A program made the position numbers and the translations under genes. From Desmodesmus armatus (taxonomy: Eukaryota > Chlorophyta > Chlorophyceae > Sphaeropleales > Scenedesmaceae), in the NCBI GenBank assembly GCA_007449985.2, contig VIIQ02000009.1:124001-188000 (forward strand): a stretch of DNA of 64,000 nt. The letters are read 5' to 3'. Shown here piece by piece: positions 1-21,374 of the stretch. Position 1 is the first letter of the stretch. Every line of letters starts with the position of its first letter. A model generated the notes under the pieces. It was not told the DNA's origin. It saw only the letters and a list, made by a program, of their open reading frames with translations, and did not search any database.

Positions 1-3000
1 GGTGAGGCTTTGGTGAGGCTTTGCCTCGGGCCCCTGGCAATTGGGTTCACCTGATTGCGCTGTGTGTGGCCAGCCGGTGGAATTACGCCCCCCTGGTAAA
101 ACCAAAAAAACAGGATGTGCTCACCTGGTCACAACGGACAACAGCGGACCATTCGCGGCCGCCACGCACGATGCAAAAACAATCAGGCAAAGGAACCCGG
201 CGACCACAGACACTGACCCAAGGGATGGGAAGGCCATGAACACAGCGCCTGCAATGATCAAAGGCACGCTGCTGTGCCAGAAGATCTCGTTGCGGCGTTG
301 GCTGTGCACTGCAACCACAAAAGCCAGCACCGCTGCTACAGCGCTGGGGATAGACAGAAGAAGTACCGGCTTGAGTTCCATGGCACCAGCAGCAGCAGAT
401 GTAGCCACGTTGGCGAGGCCTGCTTTGCCCTTGAGCAGCGCTGCAACAATGATCGTGCTGAAGAAAAGGAAGGCATGTGCGACCATGTTGATGGCGAAAC
501 CGGCGTAGACTGTTAGGGGCAGCAGCGGGTTCGTCAGCACAGGCCTGAAGAGCTTCAGTGGGTTGGCAGGTAACAAGTGCCTGGGCGGGCTTGTCGCTTC
601 ACTGCGCAGCATCTGCAGGCAGGCGACAGGGATGGGCGGCATGCTTGCTGTGAGTCAGGCTAGCCTGCATATCTAACACTCCAGAGACTAGCACAAGCCA
701 CAAATATTGACAGGGCAGGCTGCAGATGCACAGGAGAGTCGCCCACTACAAAGTAGCTTGAGCTGTTCTCAACAAATCAAAATTGCTGCTTCCATGCATC
801 AACTTACGCAGAACTGGGTACTGTGGGTGGCAACATGGGGTGAAGCTGCCTGCGCAACAACAACAGCCACGGCATTGCGGGCCAAGCCACTTACATCCTG
901 CTGGAAGAGCAGCTTCTCCTCTTCTGACAACCACTTGGAGGTCAGTGGCGTCTCAGGCAAGTATATCGCCAGCCAGATACCCAGGAACACACTGGGAAGG
1001 CCCTCCAGGATGAACAACCACTGCCTGCAGACAGTAACAACGGGCCAGGCACTTGATTGAAAGCATGGTAGTCAACTAGGTGATGAAACGTGACCCAGCC
1101 ACCACCTGTACGATCGTTCCAAACAATTTACAGAGACAGGAAAGACCAAAGGCAAGCCGCTGCAGTGTTGAAAGCGGCCGCGGCAACCTAGCCGCGGCTA
1201 CAGACACCATCAAAAACTAGCAACCTGCTGCTGCTGCTGTTGCTGCTGCATCGGCCTGCTTTGCTGTCCTTGCGCTCACCATCCCTTGAGCCCCCCAAGT
1301 CCCTCCATGGAGAGGAAGCCTGCCGCCAGCGGCGCCCCCAGCAGGGCTGACAGCAACACACCAGATGTCAGCCAGAAGAACGGCCGCGTCATCCTGCACA
1401 GATACAAACCCAAACTCAAGCGCGCAGAGATAGCTTATGCTGATTTTGCGCTGCAAAGTTGTGGCTGGGTTTGTCAGCCACAGCGCCAATTAGTTACACG
1501 CTACAATCAGGTGAGCAGAGACAGCGCTAGTTGCGCTGCAAAATTGAATCTATGCCACAGTTTGAAAGCAGTGGTGGGCGGCAATACTGAGGTTTGCCGC
1601 TGCGGACGGCGATGCCGTAGATGTTTGCCGACCGTGTCTACTTGTAGACTCTCTGCCAACACACTCAACCACCATTCTCGCATAAGTACACACACCCCCA
1701 GCATGCCAAGCGCGAGTTTATTGAGTTGAGAGGTACCAACAGCATTGCCAGTGGATGTTGATGCTCTGGGGGTGCTTTTGGCAGCTTGGCACACCTTTCT
1801 GAGGGGTAGAACTGCGATACGGCATACCACATGGCAGGCGCTGCGCCACTCTCAAACACTCCCAGAAGCAATCTGAGGATGTAAAAGCTTTTTTCGTCAT
1901 GGATCAGGGCAGAAGCTGTTGCAATCGCGCCTGCAGACATGCACCAGTAACACACAGCCCCGACAAGCGCGTCAGCACCAGCTGCCAAACACCCTCCTGC
2001 TTGCTGGCAGTGAATCTTGTGCATACATGCCCACATGACAATATAGCAAGCTGCTGTTAGGAACTGGAGAGGAATCAAGCGGCTGTAGTCTCTGTGTGGT
2101 CAGCTGATTCAAAAGCTCAGCACCCACACGCAGCAGAAGTTGCTGCTGTGACAATCTGGGTGTCCTGTCCCGCTGTGGTGGCAGCTGCAAGGTCACTCTA
2201 CGCCATGCACACTGTAACTTACGGTCACTCTTATCCTATGCACAGTGCAAGGCTGCTCTTATCCCATGCACAGTGCGCGGCTGATTTTGTTTCAAGCACA
2301 GTGGAAGGCCTTTTTGTCGCATGCGCAGTGCAAGGCTGCTCTTGTCCCATTCACAGTGCAGTGCTCTTCCTCACCCCACGCAAAGACCAGGAAGCCAAGC
2401 CACCGTGGCACCCCAACCCGCAACAGGATCAGGTTGGACGGGATCTGCAATCAGGGCAAGGGAATTGTCAACCAGTTGTGGCCATCAAGCAAGAGGGTCT
2501 GCATGGCATGCATGACAAATGCTCCGTCACTCAACTTCTCACACCACTATGTGTGACGTTGCTGGCGCGCTGAGCAGTCGCCAGCGATGTACCACCAATG
2601 TGTTCATAAATGCTGCAAAACCCTTTCACTGCTGGCAGCTGGATATCCCATTGGATAGATATTACATGGGTGCTTGCAGCAACCATGACATGCACTGATG
2701 AAACACTGTGACGGTGATGTAGATAGGGCCAACCACCCCTGTGGTGGTAGGGTTGACAGCTCTTCCACCACAAGGTAGAGCTGTCAACTCTCAACTGACA
2801 ATGTGGGTTGTTCATAGCCAATTATGGCTTTGGAAGCATGCCAAGACCCAAGCCATAATTGACTATGAACAACCCACTGCTGCCGTATGGGCTATCACAA
2901 AGTTCATATGGCAGCAATTTCATGCTGCCAGCAGCCGCGTCGACTGCTGACACAAACGTCTAATCAGCCTAAGCTGGGTGCTGTCAGCTCAAGCTGCTGC

Positions 3001-4353
3001 TTGGGCAAAAATGCCTGCTGTGCCAGCTGGAAGTCAGCATTTTGCGCAGGTTCTGGCGACTGCTGCCTGTATTCATGAGCGCTTGGCTCGCTGGCTAGTG
3101 CTGAGGTTGGGGCTTTGTCCCCAGTTCCTGTACTGCACTGTACTGATTTACACCAGCAGCTGCTACTCCCTGCTAGGACGCACCTGGAACACGCACATGG
3201 TGATGAAAAACAGGGCTGCATGCAGCAACATGCGGCAGAGTTGACGGTAGTGGGTGAAATCGTTGCCGTGAAGGGTGGCACATAGTGCCTGCCGCGGCAA
3301 GCTTTTGACGTGTGACTGTGTGTGCTGAGGGCACAAACCGCTGTGGCAGCGCCTGCTCCCCAAATTACTCTCAATGGTGCAGCTGCTAATGTCACCCCGC
3401 CTGCCCCTAGGCACACCACCACGCTGCCTAGCCCCAATGCCTATGCTACCCCCATCAGGTGTGAGCGTCTTTGCCTAGTCTGCGCAACACGGTCGGCTGT
3501 TGCGCAGGGAGAGGTGCAGTCGTGAGCAGGCTAACAAGAAGGCGGTGTGTCAGCTGCACTGCCACCGCACCTGAGCCCAGCCCATACACAGCAGCACCGA
3601 AACCCAAGTCCCTGCACAACAGACGGCGCAAGCAACCACACTCAGGCTGGGTACAGCGCACTGCTGGTGTTATTTGAAAAAGGAGCCAGGCCGGTGCAGT
3701 TACAGCTGCAGTTCAAACCTATGATGGGACCCCCCCCGGCTGGGACCCCCCCCCCTGCTGGGGACGGCTGCGCCCTGGATGTGACCTCGCCTTGTGTCCC
3801 AAGCGCATCTACTGGCATCCTCCCAAAGGTGTTGACAGCAACTGACAGCTCATTCTGAGTCTACAAGGCTCGATGCCCCCAAATTGGGTGCCCCTCTCCT
3901 TGCAGCCCGCAACTGCTGCAGATCGGCCCACCGGAAGCTTGTAGAGTGCCGGAGCAAATGTGGCTGACCTGTTCATGGTGAGAGCTGCATAATTGATGTT
4001 TTGTCGGTCAATTTGGTTGAGCAGCACCACTAGGATGAAGATAGGCATCAGCCTTGAGGAAATCCTGCACCAGCACAAGTCCCAGCAGTGTCAACAGGAG
4101 GGGTTGGGGGGCAGCTGCTCCAGAACCTGTATGTAACGCATTCACTGTAATGCAATACACGTTAACAACCTTTCAAAGAGTGTGCTGCGATCGCGATTAG
4201 CTGTTTGGCCTCACTGGGACTACCGGACACCGGGAGCTGTGCCACGCTCGCCCACCTGTTGTAAACTCGATCCAGTCTGCCGCTTTCAAGCAGTCCTGTC
4301 GTCATGCTGACTGTGGAAGCAGCACTGGTGATGGACTTCACGCGGTCAGACAT
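1..4353 (-). CDS. MFS transporter, anion:cation symporter type (partial, 3' end off window)
   Basis: Nine exons were resolved on the minus strand: 4353-4256, 4064-3969, 3611-3571, 3215-3184, 2444-2375, 1930-1795, 1393-1280, 1024-895 and 612-125. All have GT-AG borders and their phases chain without a break (about 401 codons). The first helix carries NQIDRQNINYA, the signature place of ACS-family major facilitator transporters (allantoate permease/tartrate/sugar-acid group). VYGLGS, IPSNLILLRVG, GVFESGAAPAMWYA and QWLFILEGLPSVFLG follow in the usual order, and the last visible exon encodes several hydrophobic helices of the C-terminal half. The ATG at 4353 is chosen because it opens a short hydrophilic leader spliced in phase to helix 1. 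The last one or two helices lie beyond base 1. The protein should sit in a membrane and co-transport an organic or inorganic anion; substrate and membrane cannot be read from sequence. Family call is firm. Confidence 0.85.
41..122. repeat. Dispersed repeat copy in an MFS intron
   Basis: This stretch resembles 62766-62866 on the same strand. Both read GGTTCAC-ATGATTG/CTGATTG, then CTGTGTGT, GGCCAGCCGG, a poly-C block and an A-rich block. Similarity is degenerate outside these blocks. It lies in the intron after the 612-125 exon. Confidence 0.4.
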
Positions 4354-5671
4354 CCTGATGTCTGTTCCGGTGTGCTACTGCTGCTCTTGCAGAACGGACA
4401 CGATGAACAGCAGCTGCAAGTCCTCCGGCAGTCAGGATCAGAGTCAAGTTCTGAAAGTGGCGTTAGTTGCGATCGTAATGTTGCAGGCCGAGCCACAGAG
4501 AAAAAGTTGGGGACTGGGTCAAAAATCAAGGGGGTGGCTGGGGTTAAGCCTTGATTGGAGTGGAGCTTTCTGTTGCAGTAAGGGACACCAACGCACTCTG
4601 TACATGCATACATGCCCTATCACCAAGTGTAAGCTGCATCCATGGCTGAAACGGAAGCTACTGTTACAAGTGGGGAGTCCATGCAATGACAGAAACCTAG
4701 CTGGCACTCCAGGTGTGTGTGATGCAGCAAACGGTGGACTTCAAGAACAGTCATCGCCTGACAATGGTGTCGTGCTTGACCACTGCTACACACGCACTGT
4801 GTTTCGTCACCCACCGATCACTGGTTGACCATTGAACAACAGGGGACCAATTCAGCACTTTGGCGGAATGCATCAGGTGATCTGTTTAGCTGAGTGAAAG
4901 GAGAACAGTTTCAGCTGAAACGGCAGTAATAATATCAACTGCTCACATCAATTGCAGCTTCCAGGTTGAGACAGGTGACATAATTGGGAATTGCAGAATC
5001 AGCTTCAGTGCAAGATAGGAGAGTGGTGCCATCCACCACAACAGCCAGCAAGCCAGTGGTTCAGAAGCATTCAGCGCCACTTTCCTCTTGAACAACCCGT
5101 ACATGGTATCACCGCAGTTATCAGGTTAGTCAGTACCCCCCCCCCCCCCTGCAACCCTCCCACACTGCAGAAAAATGTGCCCACAAGCCCTGCACACTGG
5201 TGTTTTAGTGCAAGCTGTTATGAGGTGCCAATAAAAGACAGCTGTTTGCAGGGGCTGCCCAACAAGGTAGGGCAAATTAAGCCTTGAAACGCTGACAACG
5301 TGCTGATGCATCATGGGCCAGCCACCCTACGCCCTTACAAAGCAGGCCTTGCCAGCACAGCTCACTATTCGCCTGCTAGCGCTGTGGGATACCAGCATGT
5401 GTTGTCAAGTCGACACGTTGACAGGCTAACACTGCACACAACACAAGGCACACATATGCCAGTCACTCCAGTAAGCAATGCAAGCTGGAGGTATGTACCT
5501 CCCAGTGATAGGCCAGCACACGCCAAGATGAAAAAATTCAGGGTGCGGCACCAACCAGATCCATGCTGCATAGTGTATGCGACGCAATATGCCGACCACC
5601 TTGGCGCTGTGCAGGGCTGCCGCAGTGGCCGGGCCACTCCAGCAGCAGGCGCTATGCCTCAGGCAGGGCCA
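4354..5671. other. Intergenic: MFS promoter side and F-box gene 3' side
   Basis: About 1.3 kb between the start of the MFS gene and the stop of the F-box/LRR gene, both on the minus strand. It should contain the MFS promoter and the F-box gene's 3' UTR. A poly-C run lies near 5139-5150. I see no convincing exon, repeat or RNA gene here. Confidence 0.5.
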
Positions 5672-8600
5672 TCATGGCACACACCGCCCCGACGTTGACA
5701 GGGCTGAAAGGAAGGGCTGTGCCACACCGCGGCACCGCACCACCTCCAATGTCTCCAGTGGCAGCTGGTCACACAAAGGCTGAAGGCCATTCCTGGTGAT
5801 CTTGTGGCTGCGTGCAAATCTGACCTGCAAGCATGCATACATTCACAGGCACCCAGCAAAGTGTTGTTGTATGTCAGCTTCGGTGACCCTACTGTGTGCA
5901 CTGTCAGCATGTTCTGAAGGGAGCAGGTATGCATGCAAGCCCAGCTGCCTGAGCCCAGCTGCCCCTCGAGGGGCACCAAACTGCCTAGCATGCTGGCATG
6001 CCCCTAGCAGCAGCGGCCAACATGTCCATCTCCCATGCCACGCACACACACTTCGCTGTTTGAGGGCTACAAGTGGCCCATGACTCACACATCACACCTT
6101 GCGAAGGCTTTGCAAGGTGGAGCTGCCAGGTGCCTGCTTACAGCCGCCAGCGGCTGATTTGTTGATGATTTTTTGAAGTCATTTGTGCATTTTTGTGTGG
6201 CTGACTGTCTTACCAGAAGCTGCAACACAATAACAATGTTCTTTGCACTGCCATTGGCTATACACCTGACCCACCTTCCGCAGTGCTTTGCAGTGTGTGC
6301 CCAGAGCCGACAGGCCTGTGTCATCCAGCTGTGCATGCAGGCTCAAATCAATCTCCTGCACTGCAGGGAGCAGTGCTGCCAGTTGCTGCAGCAGCCCAGC
6401 ATCCAGCCCGCCATCGCCTGCCCTACACGCATACTTCAGCACACGCAACTTCCTGCAGTGCTGCAGCAGGTGCATGAGGCCCTGGGGGGTCACACGCTGC
6501 GGTGCAGGATACACCAGCATCAAGACAACAGGACAACAACATGCACTTGAGCAGCTGACATTTTTCTACGCAAAAGTATCTAATGTCACACAGCAGCTGC
6601 ACGCAAGTACTGGCGCCCATCTTACCACTATATGTATATATATAGCACGCTGCCATATATAGCACACTGCTTCCTCTGTTTACTCCCAGCATCACTCACC
6701 GTCAGCGACACATCAAGTACGCGTAAGTGGGTAGGTGCATGCGCAGCCAGATGCAGCAGCAAGTCATCCTTAACCGAAGGCCGCCGGCTCACATCCAGCA
6801 CTTGGAGGTCCTGCGGCGGCATGCACATGATGGGTGCCGCTCAGAAGGGCAAGCACCCAGGGGTAACGATTCTCCACCAACACTGCAAAACGATGCTAGG
6901 GCTGTGCAAACTGTGAGGCTCACACATGGCCTACACTTGCTGTCCCTGATAGGGCCAGTCTCTGCCAGTGCTTTCAGTGCGACGCCCGCCATGCTGACCC
7001 ATGAAGCCACACTGGACATCGATCACCTGACAAGGACGCTATGTACGCATTACGTTCGCATCAAATTGAGTGAGTCAGCCCACCTGGCATTTGTCCTTCA
7101 GCAGCGCTACCACCTGGTCCGATGTCACTGCACTGTTGAGGTGCAGCCAGGCAGCATCAGCCTGCCCGTCAGCACAACCCAGGTGCAACTCCTGCAGGCC
7201 CCCGCCCATGCAGGACCACCAGCGCTGTGCTGAGGACCTACTAGGTCCACAGCTGTCGCGCGCCACATTGCGCTGCTGCCACAGCTGCTGCTGCATATGG
7301 CTGCTGGGGCAGCGAGCAGCTGCGGGGCTGTCAAGCTGCTGCTTGCAGCTGTTGCATGGCCGTTAAAGAGGTTGCCATGCCTATTGGTCACAGAGGGTGG
7401 GTGCGGGGCAGAGCCAGGCAACAGGCGTGCTGCTGTCAGGTTCAGCACTTTCAAGCCCCTGCGCGCGGGAGGCTGAGAGCACTCGTCCTGCTGTGCTTGT
7501 GCTTGGGTGGTGCGGGACACCAGCCTCTGGAAGATGCCCAGGTGCGGCAAGTCACAGCCCTGCGAGGCATGACAATCCAGAATGCCGGCGTGCTACTGAT
7601 TCAAAATGCTGAGGACAGCAGTACAATGAGACAACTGCAGCGGACAGCTTGGGTGCAGGGCATGCGGTGTTTTTCAACTGATGCAGGATGTCACACCAAC
7701 CATCGCCACGTTGAGGGAAGAAGTGTTGGTGAGACGTGTTTGTATCCCTCCTCTTCAGGCCGGCATACCAGGCCATCTTCTGCAGGGCGGCGTACTGAAC
7801 GATCATACCTCAGTTCAAAGTGCACAGTAATCTTGAGTCTGACCCCTGACCCTGCAACCTTGGCAAAGGTTGTGAATCATTCGAGCTCACTGCCACCACT
7901 CAAGCTGATAGTGTAGGTATTGCTGTGGGTATTGCTTTGCGTGTTAGCTCAGAAGGTGTTGTGCTGGCTTTGATGTGTTAGTTGTACAACAGTGTTTCTG
8001 CCCTGCTTGAAGGACTGACCCATGTGTGTGCGTGCACGGTATGTGTAGACTGCAGATTTACAGCTGAGTCTTGAAAGCACGATACTATACTTGGTGTGTG
8101 TGGCAGTTGCCATGTCTGTGTGTGTTTTTTTGGGGGCTGGTCTTGTCTGATGTGTCTTTGCAGGTTCCCTCGGTTCAGGTGTGTGTCTTTGGCTTACCCA
8201 GTCGATCAAATCTAGAGAGTACCGCTTTGCAGTGAAAGTAACTAGTTGTAACAACCTCCCCCCCATTAGTAGTGACAAGTCCAGACTAGATCCATCATCC
8301 AGCGCCGCCCCGGCACCCCCCCTACAAATGTATACTTCCTGGCAATTACCTGCAGATCCAGGTGTGTGAGCAAGGGGCAATGCTGCAGCAGCATCTCCAC
8401 CAGCTGCATGGCATGGCAGCCTTCCTGATCCAGCCTGAAGCCCTGGAGGGTCAGCTGGGTCAGCTGCGGCTGCAGGAGGGGCTGCAGGAGCTGCAGGCTG
8501 CTCAGGCTGCGTGCTGAGCCCCCATGCAGGCTGAGGCTGGTGACGCAGCCGCACCATGCACCTGCACACACACAGTGTCTTGCTTGAGGAGGTTTGCAGT

Positions 8601-9165
8601 GAACCAATATGCATGCACCTGTCACCTAACTGCTGCAGTTGTTTGACAGGGGCTTCAAGACCAAGCCCAGGCCCCCAAGATGCAAACACCGCTCTCACGG
8701 AAGTCACACAAACACCCACGCAGGTCTCAGATTGTGTAATCCAGTCTGCAGCAACGGTTTCACCCCTAGCAGCGTGTTGTGTGTTTAGGAGGACTGCTAT
8801 GCACACCCACACTGTGGTAGTGAGCCAAGCACACCTGCCATCTGCCCCACAGGCTGGCAACGCACCTGCAGCTGCGACTGCAGCTCTCCAGCTTCTGTTG
8901 CTGCAGTCTGCTGTGACTGTCAGTGGTGTGGATGCAAGCACGCGCAGCAGCTGCTCCTGCACGTCCCTGTTGGCAGCAAGCGACAGCAGGGAGAGGACGG
9001 ATGTGGCTGTTGCACATGCATGCATGTACAAACTCAGGCAAATGAGAAGAACACAATGTTTACAACTGCGACTGACCTGCTGACACACATCAGGGTTGCC
9101 CAATCTTCCAAGCTGACAAACTGGACCATGCACGCCACAGCAGCGTCTGGCAGTCCTCCAAGCAT
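5672..9165 (-). CDS. F-box / leucine-rich-repeat protein
   Basis: The ATG at 9165 begins an F-box-like segment (LPDAAVACMVQFV, then DWATLMCVSR) in exon 9165-9077. Exon 8966-8866 continues it in phase. Exon 8561-8350 carries SLSLHG, LTQLTLQGFRLD and LLTHLDLQ. Further leucine-rich exons are 6810-6700 (LQVLDVSRR, LRVLDVS), 6496-6275 (LRVLKYACRAG, VQEIDLSLHAQLDDTGL) and 6133-6098. The last exon, 5792-5672, contains LETLEVVRC and ends in TGA. Between 7900 and 6850 several more leucine-rich exons exist (for example near 7550-7380 and 7290-7080), but their borders are not settled, and the phase into the last exon implies one more small exon near 5950. Proteins of this build are usually substrate receptors of SCF ubiquitin ligases; no target is visible. 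The intron 8349 to about 7880 holds a dispersed repeat. The LRR call is firm, the F-box call moderate. Confidence 0.7.
8009..8266 (-). repeat. Interspersed repeat, copy B
   Basis: The reverse complement of this block aligns along its length with 41867-42123 on the plus strand. Shared landmarks in order are TGGGGGGGAGGTTGTTACAA, AAGCGGTAC/GAGCGGTAC, AAGACCAGCCCC, CAACTGCCACACACACCA, CGTGCACGCACACACATGGG and TCAGTC. It lies in an intron of the F-box gene. It shows no coding capacity and no clear terminal repeats, so it may be a SINE-like or MITE-like relic. Confidence 0.7.
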
Positions 9166-9556
9166 GTTGCGAGGACAGGCAACGGGTAGTGGTGCAGGCT
9201 GTGCAACGATGAAGGAACCTGATCAGCGTGTCTTACAATCTGGTGATGTGAGTGCAGTGCACAGTTGTGAGTGCAGAAAGAAAGATCTGCAAAGCAAAGG
9301 TCTGCGCGGTGGTCAACAGCTGGAGCACTGACACACGTACCAGTAACCGTAAGGTGCTACTCCCAAAATCCTGAAACCACGGTCCCCGGACAGGTTGACA
9401 TGGTTGTCACGTTCATGTTCATGACAGTGGCTAATTGCTGGCATGCGAAGCGCCATGCAACTTTTTGCTTTCTGCTGACTGTTGGTTGGCTAACGGTAGG
9501 AATTCATCATTCTTGCAGCCACACCCAAACTTCAACAGCACTAGCAGCACCACAGG
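9166..9556. promoter_or_regulatory. Shared promoter region of divergent F-box and SpoVS-like genes
   Basis: 391 bp separate the two start codons. The genes point away from each other, so both promoters and both 5' UTRs must lie here or in leading introns. I recognise no specific operator or TATA element. Confidence 0.5.
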
Positions 9557-10038
9557 ATGATGTGCCCTCAAATGTCACAGGTGCCTCGAAAGCACTGCAC
9601 AGCAACACATGGTTTTCGGTACTCTCTTGCTCCTACGGAAGGCGGCTTCAGGCGCGCCCCGACACGGCCACACTGGATGGCACCCCCACCAGCAGCAGCA
9701 GCAACAGCAGCAGCAGCAACAGCAGCAGCTCAGTGTGGCTTCGACAGCAGACTGAGATCAACAGCGGTGGCAAAGTGAGTGGGATCTAGTCTTCTTGCTT
9801 TTTCAACTGCTCCACAGGATGTGTTGGGTATGATTTCATCCAGCCGGGGGTGCTTGCGCCATGCCCACGCGCAGCACCGCTAAGATAATCCGGCGTGCAC
9901 ATGCTCACAGCAGCAGCAAGACTGCTATAGTCATCGGGAAGATCACCCGTTCTCTTGCTTATTTCTGTCTACTATCGTGCAGGCGAGTACACCATGCATC
10001 AGGTGGCGCACCCCAGCGCCAGCAGGTGCTGTGTGCCT

Positions 10039-10087
<49 letters not shown>

Positions 10088-10871
10088 AGGCAGGAGCCCA
10101 GCCACGCCACCAGCAGCACCCAGTGACAGCACGCCACTCCCACCCCTGGAGCCTCGTATCCAGGTGTCAGTCAACGCCACCAGCAGCGGCGTTGCCAAGG
10201 CCGTGCTGCTGCGTCTGCAACAGCTGGGCCATGTGGACATCTGGGCAACTAGCGCAGCAAACCACTTCACAGCCGTGGCGGGGCTGGGCCTTGCAGCACA
10301 GCAGCTCCAGCACAGTAGCCTCCTGCAGCAGCCAGCAGCTGGCGATTACTCATCACCCGAAGACGCCCCGCTTCAGGATGACGAGGGAGTTGATGGTGAT
10401 GATCAGCAGCAGCAGCAGGAACAGCAGGTGCTGGAGGGTCTTGTAGTCACAGCTGCCATGACAGCACATGACCAGCCTGTGAAGGATGAGCAGAAGAGCA
10501 GGCTCAACAAGCTCGAGCTGCATGTGCGGCCAGCACAGCGGCTGGACCCCATGGCTGCAGGACAGCCCGGCCACATCTCCACCAACCGCACCACCAACAT
10601 CGGACAGATCCTAGGGCTTATGCAGGAACAGCTGCTGGTGGTTGAGGACAGCAGCAGCAGCCGGGTGAAGCCTGGGGCTGTGTGTGTTGTGGAGGCTCGT
10701 GGGGAGCAGGCGGTCACACGGGCACTCAAAGCAGCGCTGTCGCTGCAGGCTGCTGCAGGGCAGGTGCTGCTGCTGCGGCCGGTGGCGGGAAAAGTTGTGG
10801 ATATCGTGGCGGAGAAGCGGGGGCAGTCTCAGCTTGCGGATGGCTTGCTGCTGCTGTTCTCGTGGGAGTAG
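9557..10871 (+). CDS. Two-domain SpoVS/Alba-like protein, likely organelle-targeted
   Basis: CDS is join(9557..9774, 9983..10871), 368 residues; the phase-2 junction closes exactly. The N-terminus is rich in Arg/Ala/Ser, has two leading Met codons (9557, 9560) and is followed by a poly-Ser run encoded by (CAG)n at about 10040-10084, as expected for a plastid or mitochondrial leader. The first globular block begins IQVSVNATSSGVAKAV and continues with HVDIWATSAANHFTAVAGL; after an acidic/Gln insertion of about 60 residues it resumes with LEGLVVTAAMTAH and RLNKLELHVRPAQ. The second block has STNRTTNIGQILGLMQEQL, a Ser-rich loop, then GEQAVTRALKAALSLQ and VLLLRPVAGKVV. Both follow the order of bacterial SpoVS (beta strand, helix, the 'NQAVKAV' helix, strands), a member of the Alba superfamily of nucleic-acid-binding folds. 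Function in algae is unknown; RNA or DNA binding is inference. Homology was judged by eye. Confidence 0.7.
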
Positions 10872-11313
10872 TTGGCGAAAGGTAGCAGGCGTGTCAGGCA
10901 GTGGCACTTGTGTGCATTGTGGTGGATGCTCCCTGCACTTTGCAATGTATCCATGGTCGCCTGCATGAGTAAGTGGTGGTTGGCGTGGGTGCACGGCTGA
11001 CATTGGCTTTTTCATCGATGACCTGCTGATTACCATGGAGGGGGGGACCTGTGGTGAGGGACATGTGATCTGATTTACCCCAACAAAGTGTGAAATAACC
11101 AACAAACAACAACATACATTCATTCCTTCTCTAAATGAGTGCTGAGGTCCTTGGCACAGTCTCTTGACCATTTTTACCAGTTATGCTGACCAGGTTTTGA
11201 ATGGAGGTATGAAGAAGCAGAGGGAGGCCATGCAGCGAATGTACAATCTACCTACATCACTGTAAAGCACGTGGGGCCATGCCAGTGGCCGCATAGAGAC
11301 TCAGTTACGGAAG
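10872..11313. other. Intergenic between SpoVS-like gene and GPI
   Basis: 442 bp holding the 3' UTR of the upstream gene and the promoter/5' UTR of the isomerase. A TGTAA at 11261-11265 could be a polyadenylation signal, but it is close to the next start codon. Nothing else is recognisable. Confidence 0.4.
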
Positions 11314-19987
<8,674 letters not shown>

Positions 19988-20881
19988 GCTTGGCAGCAAT
20001 GGCAGCGGCAGGCGGCGGCTGTGGCAGCAATGCGGTGGCAGCAGTGGCAGCAATGCGTTGCATGGTGCAGCTCCAGGAGAGTGAGCAGCCGTGGTGCCGT
20101 TTGCGGTCTGTTGTGACCTCCCTGGGCAGTTGGAAGCCTGGGGTTTGTGTGATTTGAGTGGTGGCTGGGGCTTGTGTGAGCAGCTTGACAGTACATTGCT
20201 GCTGGAAGAGTTGTGTTGTGCATGGAGTGTGTTGTTGTGCATGGCTCCCTGGAGTGTTGTGGCTCAGGAGGGGTGTAGCTGCAAGGGGTGTGAGTGTGAG
20301 TTTCCTGTGTGTGTGGCCAGGGTGCTGGGTGTGTGATTGGATCGCGCGGTCAGCTGCTGCACGTGCTTTGCAGTGCCTGCAGCGGTGGTCCCGGCCAGTG
20401 GCTCTGTTCAATCGTGCGATGACAAGGGCTTTCATAAGCACTCGTCGATTCGACAGGCGAGGTTTTGCACCCATATATGTGTTGCGCTGTTCGACCTCCA
20501 GCACCAAGCTACTGCCAGCAGTGGTGCCTGCATGTATGTGCAGGCCTGTGGTGGGTGTGTCTGCAACTGGCAGCAACTTGCCGGCAGCAGCAGTCAGTGT
20601 TTGTGGCCGGCGTGCAACCCAGCGGGGCGAGTATTTCCAACAGGCAGGCACACCCTTACAGCCTCAACAGCCGCATGTTAGTGCAGCACTGTTCAGGAGT
20701 GTGCTGTGTCCTTGTTTTTGTAAGTCTTTGGCAGCTGTCCCTGCTGTCTTGTGGGATGTTGTGGTGAATTCAGACCTCCGGAGGATTCTGCGGCCCCTCC
20801 GGCTGCGTGTGTTTGTTGTACAATTTCCAGTTTGACACCTGACATGCACCCCCGTGCATGCGATCTCTTGACATGTCCTTG

Positions 20882-20886
20882 TGTAA
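20882..20886 (+). terminator. Candidate TGTAA polyadenylation signal for GPI
   Basis: TGTAA is the usual polyadenylation signal in chlorophycean algae. This copy lies about 895 nt past the GPI stop. Other occurrences cannot be ranked without transcripts. Confidence 0.25.
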
Positions 20887-21143
20887 TGGTGACTGTGCTT
20901 CAGAGACGTGTTTCTGCAGACTTGGCCTTGCACCGCACTTGTTCAACCTGACTTGTTTAGTCAACATACTGTCTAGTGTACCCATGGCTGGGGAGCTATC
21001 AGGAAGAGCATTTGAAGAATAGTACAGTCACAGGGGCAGAGTTCCATCCTTGCTTCATTGAGTGAAGCAACATTCCTGCATTGATCAAGAAGCAGCCACC
21101 CAGTGGTGTGAGACCCACATACGCTCATCTACTAGATGTAGTA

Positions 21144-21186
21144 CACAGGAAATCTTGCTACCTCCCCGGTTCCGGGCACTGTCTCA
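21144..21186 (+). repeat. 43-bp perfect dispersed repeat, copy 1
   Basis: The stretch from CACAGGAAATCTTGCTACCT to GGGCACTGTCTCA is identical over 43 nt to 49844-49886, same strand, 28.7 kb away. Identity stops abruptly on both sides. Both copies are in non-coding, repeat-rich DNA. Confidence 0.9.
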
Positions 21187-21374
21187 TACGCTCATCTCAT
21201 TACTTGTAACAGCAGCGGCCCCAATATGTTACAAACACAGGCAGCTGTTGCTGGGCAGCAGCAGGCCAAGCAACAGCTGGTAGACGTACAAAGGTCTCAA
21301 CTCTCAACATACCAACACAGCTTGTAGCATCCGAACTTACACAAGTACAAGCTTGTTTCCGTTGACAGACACGG

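Noticed and set aside
20158..20835. 225-codon open frame on the plus strand
   Set aside because: Cys/Trp/Val-rich text from TG-rich 3' UTR sequence without ATG context or splice support.
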